A stretch of 27,437 nt of DNA from a virus, in IMG/VR virus record IMGVR_UViG_3300027883_000019, positions 1 to 27,437 of that record; one strand, given 5' to 3'. A program made the position numbers and the translations under genes. Below, piece by piece: positions 21,106 through 27,122 of the stretch. Under the pieces are notes generated by a model. It searched no databases. It saw only the letters and a program-made list of their open reading frames with translations, and had not been told where the DNA came from. Position 1 is the first letter of the stretch, and each line of letters starts with the position of its first letter.

Positions 21106-21300
21106 ATGAGTAAGGTAGTAGGAATAACCAAACAAACAAAAATACCAGGTAAAACAATAAGCGAACTTTATTACGGGCTTTTATATTTAGTTGAAGGTAA
21201 GTATAAAGACGAAACAAGGCATGAGACAGCCAAAAGATTAATAATAGAAGCGCAAACAACAGAAGAGCAAACAACAGAAGAGGATTGTAATAATGGGTAA
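21106..21300 (+). CDS. Hypothetical protein, 64 aa
   Basis: I chose the ATG at 21106, which has AGAGG 8 bases upstream in the repeated leader, over 21058, which lies inside the previous gene. The product is helical (TISELYYGLLYLVEGKYKDE) with a duplicated acidic tail (QTTEEQTTEE, from a 12-bp tandem repeat). No family recognised. It overlaps the next gene by 8 bases. Confidence 0.65.
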   Translation: MSKVVGITKQTKIPGKTISELYYGLLYLVEGKYKDETRHETAKRLIIEAQTTEEQTTEEDCNNG

Positions 21301-21463
21301 TGTAACTAGTGTAAATTTTAGCAATAAATTTTCAGTGCAAGAGGATTTAGAAAGAGATATGGCAAAGTTAATAGAAAAATACGATGGTCAAATGTCTTTG
21401 GCTCAATTTTGCGGGGTTCTTGATATTGTAAAATTTAGCTTATTAACTGGTCACTCCGAATAA
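21293..21463 (+). CDS. Hypothetical protein, 56 aa
   Basis: This ORF has an AGAGGA site about 9 bases before the ATG at 21293. The product is helical in its middle (EDLERDMAKLIEKYDGQM), with one Cys. No family recognised. It is the last gene of the rightward replication operon; an orphan leader copy follows, then a hairpin. Confidence 0.6.
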   Translation: MGNVTSVNFSNKFSVQEDLERDMAKLIEKYDGQMSLAQFCGVLDIVKFSLLTGHSE

Positions 21464-21490
21464 TTGAACACAATAGAGGTTAATAGACAT

Positions 21491-21512
21491 AAAAAAGCCC
21501 CTGACTGGGGCT
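21491..21512 (-). terminator. Intrinsic terminator of the XRE repressor gene
   Basis: The perfect 6-bp stem AGCCCC/GGGGCT has a 5-base loop, and six A on its left become a T-run on the minus strand. It lies downstream of the minus-strand regulator ending at 21560. On the plus strand it may also slow transcripts of the replication operon. Confidence 0.8.
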
Positions 21513-21559
21513 AATCATTATATGCTGGTATGAAATATAAAATAATATCTAGTAGTAAA

Positions 21560-21763
21560 TCAGTCATCATCACCAAGCCTTATAAATTCCCATACTTTAT
21601 AATTTAGCGCTTCTGCTAGCTCTTGCAATTTAGCAACTGACAAGCGACCGTCTTTGGTTACTTGCGTGATGTATGATGGTGTTACTTTCATTTGTGCTGC
21701 TAAGTCTTTTTTCTTCATGTCACGACTGGCTAGAGCCATATTAAAAGATTTTTCTAAGTTCAT
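21560..21763 (-). CDS. Small XRE/Cro-type repressor
   Basis: This 67-residue protein is almost all helix-turn-helix: KKKDLAAQMKVTPSYITQVT (residues 17-36) followed by LSVAKLQELAEALNYKVWEF. It has no oligomerisation or peptidase domain, so it resembles Cro or a minimal transcriptional repressor, not a lambda CI. It has its own promoter (21796-21824) and terminator, and is divergent from the recombination operon. It most likely binds the 21764-21985 control region. An antitoxin-like regulator is the alternative. Confidence 0.8.
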   Translation of the reverse strand: MNLEKSFNMALASRDMKKKDLAAQMKVTPSYITQVTKDGRLSVAKLQELAEALNYKVWEFIRLGDDD

Positions 21764-21795
21764 TGTAGTATCCGTTAGTTAATAAAGTTAACGTC

Positions 21796-21824
21796 AATAT
21801 AAGCTATTACGGTGCTTAAATCAA
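21796..21824 (-). promoter_or_regulatory. Leftward promoter of the XRE gene
   Basis: Minus strand: TTGATT (21824-21819), 17-base spacer, TATATT (21801-21796). It starts transcription about 25 bases before the XRE start codon. Confidence 0.65.
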
Positions 21825-21839
21825 ATTGTAAATTAATTT

Positions 21840-21860
21840 AATTAAGCGCTTGACTTAATT
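21840..21860. promoter_or_regulatory. Candidate operator, 7-bp inverted repeat over a -35 box
   Basis: AATTAAG (21840-21846) and CTTAATT (21854-21860) form an inverted repeat with a 7-base spacer. It covers the TTGACT -35 of the rightward promoter. It is a good candidate for XRE repressor binding, though AT-rich palindromes also arise by chance. Confidence 0.45.
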
Positions 21861-21877
21861 CGTAGTTAGTATAATAT
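21850..21877 (+). promoter_or_regulatory. Rightward promoter of the recombination operon
   Basis: TTGACT (21850-21855) is followed 16 bases later by TAATAT (21872-21877). A consensus TATAAT overlaps it at 21870-21875 but with a short 14-base spacer. It would drive the operon from 21985. The roughly 105-base leader that follows holds only 9-10 codon mini-ORFs and the weak pair GCTGGT/ACCAGC. Confidence 0.65.
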
Positions 21878-21984
21878 TAACGGCATAGGAGTTAAGCAAC
21901 CCCGCTGGTGGTATCCCGTCAACTTCTACGAACAAAATGACTAAGCCAATACCAGCAACTAATTATTAATGAGAGATTTTAATT

Positions 21985-22167
21985 ATGAACGTACATAATA
22001 TCCCACAAGATAAAATGCAAGCCGAACATAGTTTAACATTGGTTAAATTAGAGCTTTTAGAGATTGCCGAAGAAATCGCAGGTAATAACACCACTGTTAA
22101 TAACATTAACGGCTCTGTCTGGAATAGAATAGAAGTTATAGATGAGTATTTGGAGGGTGCAGAATAA
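21985..22167 (+). CDS. Hypothetical protein, 60 aa
   Basis: This helical, acidic small protein (KLELLEIAEEIAGNNTTVNN) is the first gene of the recombination operon, with a GAGAG site about 9 bases upstream. Its TAA overlaps the next ATG by one base. No family recognised. It may modulate the annealing protein or the regulator, but there is no direct evidence. Confidence 0.6.
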   Translation: MNVHNIPQDKMQAEHSLTLVKLELLEIAEEIAGNNTTVNNINGSVWNRIEVIDEYLEGAE

Positions 22168-22742
22168 TGAGTAATGATATTTTTAAGGTATTAAATAATG
22201 TTGATGTAATGCCGTTAACAAAAGAGAAGGGTAAGTTTAGATATCTTTCATGGTCTAACGCAGTAAGAGAAGCTACAAAGCTATTCCCTGAGATGTCTTG
22301 GCAGATGACAAAGTGGGATAACTTACCATATTTAAAAACAGAATTAGGGTATTTTGTTGAGTGTACTGTAACCATTAACGGTATATCAAAAATACAGATG
22401 ATGCCTGTTTTAGACTTTAAGAACCAAACAGCAACAGCACCAAAAGCAAATGATATAAATAAAAGCCAGATGCGAGCACTGACCAAAGCAATAGCTTTGC
22501 ATGGTTTAGGTATTGATTTGTGGGCAGGTGAAGATATAAACGGGGAGTATGAAGGGGACGGATCTACAAAAGTTGAATTAACTATTGATGTTGAAAAAGT
22601 TGATACTTTAGTTCCTTTGCTTTGTAATGAATCAGGGCATTACACAGAGAAGGGCAACAAAATACGAAACGGATATAAGTTTAATAACATCAATGAAATA
22701 CTCGAAAAAGATTATAAAAAAATATTAAAGGCTGCTTCATGA
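22167..22742 (+). CDS. Single-strand annealing protein (DUF1071 / Sak3-type)
   Basis: This 191-residue protein contains the DUF1071 pattern FRYLSWSNAVREATK (24-38), GYFVECTVTINGI (61-73), MMPVLDFKNQ and the signature DINKSQMRALTKAIALHGLG (95-114) with LWAGED. This family anneals complementary single strands, acting with an exonuclease and SSB. The next two genes encode exactly those partners. A GGAGG ribosome binding site precedes the start. It overlaps the exonuclease gene by four bases. Confidence 0.88.
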   Translation: MSNDIFKVLNNVDVMPLTKEKGKFRYLSWSNAVREATKLFPEMSWQMTKWDNLPYLKTELGYFVECTVTINGISKIQMMPVLDFKNQTATAPKANDINKSQMRALTKAIALHGLGIDLWAGEDINGEYEGDGSTKVELTIDVEKVDTLVPLLCNESGHYTEKGNKIRNGYKFNNINEILEKDYKKILKAAS

Positions 22743-23359
22743 AAATTATAGAAACTTGCGAACAAGGTAGTGCTGAATGGTTAACAATGCGACTCGGAAA
22801 AGTAACCGCCTCAAGAGTAGGCGACGTATTATCAAAAGGGCGTGGAACTTCACCAAGTCAAAAAGCAAAATCTTACATGATGGAGTTAATAGCAGAGACT
22901 TTAACAGGGCAATCAAAGCCGTTCTTCGAGAATGATGCTATGCGCTGGGGTACAGAAACAGAGCCACAAGCCCGTTCAATGTATGAAATAAACAACGACT
23001 TTGTGACAGTTAAAGAAGTTGCTTTTATTGAATTTAACGAGTTTATAGGCGTATCACCTGATGGTTTAGTCGGTGAAAATGGTTTACTTGAAATAAAATG
23101 CCCCACAACAACAACGCAAATAAATCGCGCGCTATCTGATGATTACAGTTCAGACTATAAAGCACAGATACAAATGCAGCTTTGGATTAGCGGGCGTGAT
23201 TGGTGTGATTTTGTTAGCTTTGACCCAAGGCTAGATTGTGAGGCAAGTTATTTGCAACAGCGCGTTATGCGTGACGAAGAATATATAAAAGAAATGCAAG
23301 ATAAAGTATTTGCTTTTGTAGAGAAGAAAAACGAATTAATAAAACAATTAACTAAATAG
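22739..23359 (+). CDS. YqaJ / lambda-type exonuclease
   Basis: This 206-residue nuclease has the YqaJ-family N-terminus EQGSAEWLTMRLGKVTAS, GTETEPQARSMYE (71-83), and the active-site block GVSPDGLVGENGLLEIKCP with D108, E118 and K120 (D-xn-E-x-K). A QIQMQLWISGRDW helix follows. It degrades one strand of duplex DNA 5'-3' to give the annealing protein its substrate. The annealing protein, exonuclease and SSB form one operon, a phage recombination system like lambda Red. Confidence 0.9.
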   Translation: MKIIETCEQGSAEWLTMRLGKVTASRVGDVLSKGRGTSPSQKAKSYMMELIAETLTGQSKPFFENDAMRWGTETEPQARSMYEINNDFVTVKEVAFIEFNEFIGVSPDGLVGENGLLEIKCPTTTTQINRALSDDYSSDYKAQIQMQLWISGRDWCDFVSFDPRLDCEASYLQQRVMRDEEYIKEMQDKVFAFVEKKNELIKQLTK

Positions 23360-23370
23360 GAAAGATATAA

Positions 23371-23859
23371 ATGCATATTATACATGGCGAACTACGAAAA
23401 GCACCATACGTTAAAACTGGAATGGGGCAAGACGGGCAGACCACAATGTTTATAATTGAATTGTCAGAAATGATAAAAGACCGTCAAACAGGAGAAAAGA
23501 ATTACACTAATTACAGCGCTGCTATTTTTGCCAAGTCTCAAGCTCAAATTGATTATTATAATACTTCATTAGTAGAGGGTAATTACGTTGTAGTTAATTG
23601 TGAGAAATTAAAAGTTGATGTTAGTGAAAGCAACGGCAAACAGTATATTAAACTACAGATGGAAAACGCAAGGCTAGAAGGTGCAAAATACATTGAAGCT
23701 AAACAAGGCGGATTCCAGCAAGCACCAGCGCAGCAACAATACCAGCAGCCACAGCAACAGCCACAATCGCAAGGATTACCACCTAATCAGCAAGGGTGGG
23801 GGCAGCCGCAACAGCAGCAAGCACCTAACTTCCCACAGGATAATAAAGCGCCCTTTTAA
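23371..23859 (+). CDS. ssb: Single-stranded DNA-binding protein
   Basis: This 162-residue protein has an OB-fold-like N-terminal region (residues 1-105) and a Gln/Pro-rich disordered tail (about 112-157), ending DNKAPF, a variant of the acidic DDDIPF tip that recruits partner proteins. It binds single strands made by the exonuclease and at forks. The start has GGAAAG about 8 bases upstream. The CAG/CCA repeats in the tail explain the alternate frames seen here. Confidence 0.85.
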   Translation: MHIIHGELRKAPYVKTGMGQDGQTTMFIIELSEMIKDRQTGEKNYTNYSAAIFAKSQAQIDYYNTSLVEGNYVVVNCEKLKVDVSESNGKQYIKLQMENARLEGAKYIEAKQGGFQQAPAQQQYQQPQQQPQSQGLPPNQQGWGQPQQQQAPNFPQDNKAPF

Positions 23860-23871
23860 ACAATAACTAAA

Positions 23872-23896
23872 TAGCCTGTATAAAGCATACAGGCTA
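23872..23896. other. Strong hairpin after ssb without T-run
   Basis: TAGCCTGTAT and ATACAGGCTA form a perfect 10-bp stem around AAAGC. No T-run follows on either strand. It may protect the ssb mRNA end, act as a factor-assisted pause, or fold over the next ribosome binding site 5 bases away. Confidence 0.6.
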
Positions 23897-23910
23897 AATA
23901 AGAGGTAATA

Positions 23911-24087
23911 ATGCTGATAGCCAAAACTCACACATCAAGACATTGCAGATTATGTAAGATTGAATTGTATATAGGTGCTGGCTATTATGACTTAGGTAAG
24001 GGTAAGTATGTTTGCGAGCATTGCGTTAATTTAATAATGAACTATTTAATAACGTGCTACGCAATACAAAACAATAAGGTAAATTAA
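23911..24087 (+). CDS. Small zinc-finger-like protein, 58 aa
   Basis: This short ORF has an AGAGG site about 5 bases upstream. Cys pairs CRLC (residues 12-15) and CEHC (35-38) have the spacing of a treble-clef or zinc-ribbon knuckle, with His8 and His11 nearby. A hydrophobic helix follows (VNLIMNYLITCYAI). The function is unknown; DNA or protein binding is the usual role of such knuckles. It is followed after two bases by a second small Cys-pair protein gene. Confidence 0.65.
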   Translation: MLIAKTHTSRHCRLCKIELYIGAGYYDLGKGKYVCEHCVNLIMNYLITCYAIQNNKVN

Positions 24088-24089
24088 TT

Positions 24090-24248
24090 ATGAATAGGCC
24101 GACAGATGAGCAGATATTTAATTACATGAAGCCTGATGATTATTCTTGCCTAGTATGTAACGAAGAAACAAAAGAGTTAGACTGTGGTTACTATGTTACT
24201 CGCCAGTGCTTGAGTTGCGGCTATACACCAGAGCCACAAGAAGAGTGA
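24090..24248 (+). CDS. Small zinc-ribbon-like protein, 52 aa
   Basis: This short ORF has an AAGG site about 10 bases upstream. CLVC (20-23) and CLSC (40-43) suit a four-Cys zinc ribbon, with Cys32 between them. The ends are acidic (PEPQEE). No family assignment is possible. Paired with the preceding Cys-rich gene, it may be a small regulator or host-interaction protein. Confidence 0.65.
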   Translation: MNRPTDEQIFNYMKPDDYSCLVCNEETKELDCGYYVTRQCLSCGYTPEPQEE

Positions 24249-24331
24249 TGAATTTAACAGTAATAAGGTAATTAATTACTTTGACCGAAATAAAAACAAT
24301 TATATTCCCGTATGGGTTGGAGCATTTAAAA

Positions 24332-24718
24332 ATGTATAAATTGAGCAGTAAATCAAAGGGGCGTTTGCAGGGTATTGACCCACGTTTAATAAGTATTATT
24401 AACGAAGCGTTGAAAATTAGCGTTATAGATTTTGGAATACCTGGTGACGGTGGGTTAAGAACCGCAGAACGCCAAAAAGAATTATTTGATAAAAAAGTCA
24501 GTGAATGCGATGGCACTATAAACAAATCGTATCATCAAACCGGCAAAGCTTTTGATGTTTATGCGTATGTTGATGGTACGGCTAGCTGGGATAGATATCA
24601 TTTAACACAAGTTGCTGCGGCAATATTACAAGCTGCGGCTATGCTTGGTTATCAATTACGATGGGGTGGCCTTTTTAAGAGCTTTGTTGATATGCCTCAT
24701 TTCGAGATTAGGGATTAA
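24332..24718 (+). CDS. Endolysin, L-Ala-D-Glu peptidase (M15 family)
   Basis: I chose ATG 24332 (MYKLSSKSKGRLQGIDPRLI), which has GGAG 9 bases upstream and aligns with the usual start of T5-type endolysins. A TTG at 24281 would add 17 residues. The 128-residue product has SYHQTGKAFDVY with zinc ligands H68 and D75, and DMPHFE with D120 and H123, at the spacing seen in T5-type M15 peptidases. It cuts the peptide stems of peptidoglycan. No signal peptide is present, so export needs a holin. Confidence 0.88.
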   Translation: MYKLSSKSKGRLQGIDPRLISIINEALKISVIDFGIPGDGGLRTAERQKELFDKKVSECDGTINKSYHQTGKAFDVYAYVDGTASWDRYHLTQVAAAILQAAAMLGYQLRWGGLFKSFVDMPHFEIRD

Positions 24719-24719
24719 T

Positions 24720-24935
24720 ATGTTCATACAGGTAACTAAAAAAATTAATAGCTACTCACAACTATGTGTAATTAACGTAAATAATATTAATTATATGTAC
24801 GCTAATATGTACGCCGACAGAAATGAAACAGTAATCGAGTTTAGTAACGAAAGTATTCGTGTACGTGAAAGTATTGAAGAAATTCTGGGGTTAATATCAA
24901 ATAAACCTTGTGTTACATGTAACAGTGTATTATAG
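24720..24935 (+). CDS. Hypothetical protein, 71 aa
   Basis: I chose ATG 24720 because it follows the endolysin stop by one base; the longer frame starts inside the endolysin gene. The product starts MFIQVTKKINSYSQLCVINV and is beta-rich, with an IRVRESIEEILGLI helix. It looks loosely like FlbD-type small proteins, but I would not name it. It has Cys16, a CVTC near the end and no membrane segment. It may be a lysis regulator by position only. Confidence 0.6.
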   Translation: MFIQVTKKINSYSQLCVINVNNINYMYANMYADRNETVIEFSNESIRVRESIEEILGLISNKPCVTCNSVL

Positions 24936-24971
24936 TTACTTCAACAGCAACGAAACAACGGATTAAATAAA

Positions 24972-25373
24972 ATGTTCAAACCCACTAAATTCTATCCAGC
25001 AAATATTATTAATAACGGTAAGCCTTCTTTATGGACCAATCACTTTGACACTGCTCATGCGGCTAAAAATTCCGTTCAGAAGTTGATTGATAATAATGAT
25101 TTCGGCACAAAAAATCATGTTTTAGCTGGTTACGCTTACTTTAATAAAGATAATGAAATTGTTTATGCCTTCCCTAAAAAAGAAGACATGATTAAAGCCT
25201 TAGTTTCAATTAAAAAAATGGTTAGCACTGGCGGAACAAGACAATACGCCAAGTTAAGAATGTTAAAAAATTCAGCTATATCTACTCTTAATAAACTAAA
25301 TAATAAAGAGCTAGCAGACAAGGTTATAAAAGTAAATACGTTTAAAGAGTTGGGGTTGCTACTTGATGAGTAA
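24972..25373 (+). CDS. Hypothetical protein, 133 aa
   Basis: The N-terminal half (to about residue 70) has a mixed alpha/beta pattern (VLAGYAYFNKDNEIVYAFPK). The C-terminal half is helical and Lys-rich. No family is recognised. It has a poor ribosome binding site, and its frame is kept open over 133 codons. It overlaps the next ORF by 8 bases. A cytoplasmic accessory protein is likely. Confidence 0.6.
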   Translation: MFKPTKFYPANIINNGKPSLWTNHFDTAHAAKNSVQKLIDNNDFGTKNHVLAGYAYFNKDNEIVYAFPKKEDMIKALVSIKKMVSTGGTRQYAKLRMLKNSAISTLNKLNNKELADKVIKVNTFKELGLLLDE

Positions 25374-25503
25374 AGAAAGAGTTAAACAATACCGACTTAG
25401 GCAAAAAGAGCTAGGTCGGTTAAAACGTGAAATGTATTTAACTGATAGTGAGTATGAGACTTTGAAGTTTTATTTAGAGCAGTTAAGGGCTAACAATGAG
25501 TGA
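25366..25503 (+). CDS. Small ribbon-helix-helix-like protein, 45 aa
   Basis: This short ORF overlaps both neighbours by 8 bases. The very basic N-terminus (KERVKQYRLRQKELGRLKRE) is followed by a strand (MYLTD) and helix (EYETLKFYLEQLR). This order resembles CopG/Arc-type DNA-binding proteins and a common family of small phage proteins. A regulatory role is plausible. Confidence 0.6.
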   Translation: MSKERVKQYRLRQKELGRLKREMYLTDSEYETLKFYLEQLRANNE

Positions 25504-25705
25504 AGAACAAAAACCGTCCAACTTAATTTTAGTTGCGGCGGCGAGTGCTGCTATTAGTGGCGGTGGTACTCACATAGTTACATCAAGCGATGATGTAACT
25601 AGTGCTGGCATTGAAGATTGTCGTTCATTCTCAGAACATGCTAGAGAGCATGAGCGCGCTAATTGTGAGATAGAGAAAAATAGAATTTTATTGGAGTGTA
25701 AATGA
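25496..25705 (+). CDS. Hypothetical protein with N-terminal hydrophobic segment, 69 aa
   Basis: Residues 9-27 (NLILVAAASAAISGGGTHI) form a short hydrophobic, small-residue helix that could be a membrane anchor or signal. The rest is charged, with three Cys (42, 57, 68) and many Glu. It could be a spanin-like or other lysis accessory, but lacks a lipobox, so this is only a possibility. It is coupled to the methyltransferase by ATGA. Confidence 0.5.
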   Translation: MSEEQKPSNLILVAAASAAISGGGTHIVTSSDDVTSAGIEDCRSFSEHAREHERANCEIEKNRILLECK

Positions 25706-26416
25706 TTAACTTAATTCAAGGTGATTGCTTAGAGCGAATGAAAGAGATTGAAAGCGGTTCAGTTGATATGATTTTGACAGATCCGCCTTATGGCACTACA
25801 GCGTGTAAATGGGATTCAATCATTCCGCTAGAACCAATGTGGGAGCAGTTGAAGCGTATTATTAAGCCTAATGGGGCTATTGTAATGACAGCAAGCCAAC
25901 CTTTTACAAGTGTATTGACCTGCAGTAATTTAAAAATGTTTAAGTATTCTATGGTTTGGAAGAAGTCACAAAGCACGGGGCATTTAAATGCTTGGCGTAT
26001 GCCTATGAGAGCGCATGAGGATTTAGTTGTTTTTTATAGTAAGCCGCCAACGTATAACCCAGAATTAAAAGACAAGCCGGCAGCTAACATTAGACCAATA
26101 ACAAGCAGAACAAAGAAAACAGATTGTTATGGTGATCACAAGCTTGATGCTCGGAAATGCCCGCCAAATAAAACAATGCCAAACAGTGTACTGCAGTTCA
26201 ATAACGCACAAGGCACAGTGCACCCAACACAAAAGCCAGTTGCATTAATGGAGTGCCTAATTAAAACCTACACCAACGAAAACGAAACGGTTTTAGATTT
26301 CACAATGGGCAGTGGCACTACTGGCGTAGCAGCTAAAAACCTAAACCGTAGCTTTATCGGTATTGAGTTAGACGAGAATTATTTTAACATTGCACAAGAA
26401 AGAATTGGAGTGTAAA
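25690..26416 (+). repeat. 13-bp direct repeats bracketing the N4/N6 methyltransferase gene
   Basis: ATTGGAGTGTAAA occurs at 25690-25702 and 26404-26416, holding the ribosome binding site for the gene that follows. The two copies are read in different frames (ending ECK and IGV), so the match is at DNA level. Confidence 0.85.
25702..26415 (+). CDS. N4/N6 DNA methyltransferase (beta-type)
   Basis: This 237-residue enzyme has the catalytic motif IV TDPPYG (26-31) near the N-terminus and the SAM-binding motif I VLDFTMGSGTTG (197-208) near the C-terminus, followed by FIGIELDENYF. This is the beta-class order of exocyclic amino methyltransferases (PF01555). DPPY permits either N6-adenine or N4-cytosine methylation; the target site cannot be read. 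No nuclease partner is present, so it is probably for anti-restriction. A GGAG site lies 5 bases upstream. Confidence 0.93.
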   Translation: MINLIQGDCLERMKEIESGSVDMILTDPPYGTTACKWDSIIPLEPMWEQLKRIIKPNGAIVMTASQPFTSVLTCSNLKMFKYSMVWKKSQSTGHLNAWRMPMRAHEDLVVFYSKPPTYNPELKDKPAANIRPITSRTKKTDCYGDHKLDARKCPPNKTMPNSVLQFNNAQGTVHPTQKPVALMECLIKTYTNENETVLDFTMGSGTTGVAAKNLNRSFIGIELDENYFNIAQERIGV

Positions 26417-26418
26417 CC

Positions 26419-26718
26419 ATGACTGATTTAGAAATATGCAAACGTATTGCAGAGATTGAGGGTTACAGGGTATCAACTGACGTAAGACCAAGTTGTGGAA
26501 GTGCTTATGCAAACATATATCCTGACAACTGTTACGGGAACTACAACCCACTAACAGACAAGGCTTTATGTTTTGATTTGATGGTTAAGCACAAGGTAGA
26601 TACAGAGTGGTGGGGCGATGAATTAGGTGTTTATATACCTGTCAACGATGGTGAGATACACGACAAAAACCCACAAAAAGCTATATGTTTAGCGATAATT
26701 GAAGCACACAAGGGGTAA
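26419..26718 (+). CDS. Phage ABA-sandwich domain protein
   Basis: This 99-residue protein has the pattern of phage ABA-sandwich/DUF2591-like proteins: NYNPLTDKALCFDLMVKHKV (about 40-59), W-rich middle, and PQKAICLAIIEAHKG at the end. These small proteins are widespread in phage accessory regions and have no defined function. GGAG lies 8 bases before the ATG. Confidence 0.7.
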   Translation: MTDLEICKRIAEIEGYRVSTDVRPSCGSAYANIYPDNCYGNYNPLTDKALCFDLMVKHKVDTEWWGDELGVYIPVNDGEIHDKNPQKAICLAIIEAHKG

Positions 26719-26721
26719 ACC

Positions 26722-27027
26722 ATGAGCTGGTTCGGACTATTTGATAAGACTGTTGATTTGGTATCAGAGGCTATTGAAGACCCTGATAAACTAAATCAAA
26801 TTAAAGGCAACATTGAGCGATTAAAGCAGGAGCGCTACACGCTAGAGTTGCAAACTAAAACGATTCCCTGGGTTGATGCTTTGCACAAGATGGGTAGACA
26901 AATAACTGGTTATGTGGGGTACGGTTTAGCGTTTTACATGGTTAGTCACGGTTATGACCCCATGGCAGCAATGGCAGCAGTAGCACCAGGCGGTATTTAC
27001 GCAGCATTTAAAAACAAGGGTAAGTAA
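26722..27027 (+). CDS. Holin-like membrane protein (3TM holin family pattern)
   Basis: This 101-residue protein has a charged N-terminal helical part, then IPWVDALHKMGRQITGYVGYG, and two hydrophobic segments (about 62-75 and 80-95). The WVDALHKMGRQ block resembles 3-TM holins of the gene-transfer-agent type. It would release the M15 endolysin to the periplasm. AGGGG lies 7 bases upstream. The stop overlaps the next ATG by one base. Holin assignment is by pattern and neighbourhood. Confidence 0.6.
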   Translation: MSWFGLFDKTVDLVSEAIEDPDKLNQIKGNIERLKQERYTLELQTKTIPWVDALHKMGRQITGYVGYGLAFYMVSHGYDPMAAMAAVAPGGIYAAFKNKGK

Positions 27028-27101
27028 TGGATAAACCAATCGACCACAAAGGAACAAAACCAAATCACAGGCGTATTGTGCCTAAGAAACAATACTGTTA
27101 A
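27027..27101 (+). CDS. Tiny basic hypothetical protein, 24 aa
   Basis: This ORF is supported only by its one-base TAATG coupling to the holin-like gene. The product is basic (NHRRIVPKK). No domain, and it may not be functional. Confidence 0.35.
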   Translation: MDKPIDHKGTKPNHRRIVPKKQYC

Positions 27102-27122
27102 TATACAAGGACTTTTAACAAG

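Larger units (their letters stand above)
20906..21486 (+). repeat. Three copies of a 20-21 bp ribosome-binding leader, the last without a gene
   Basis: GAACACAATAGAGGTAAATAG (in two parts of at most 20 bases each, at 20906-20926), AAAACAATAGAGGTTAATAG (21085-21104) and the same element at 21466-21486 share the AGAGG ribosome binding site and flanks. The first two are followed by ATG within 1-2 bases. The third runs straight into an A-run and terminator hairpin. Confidence 0.9.
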
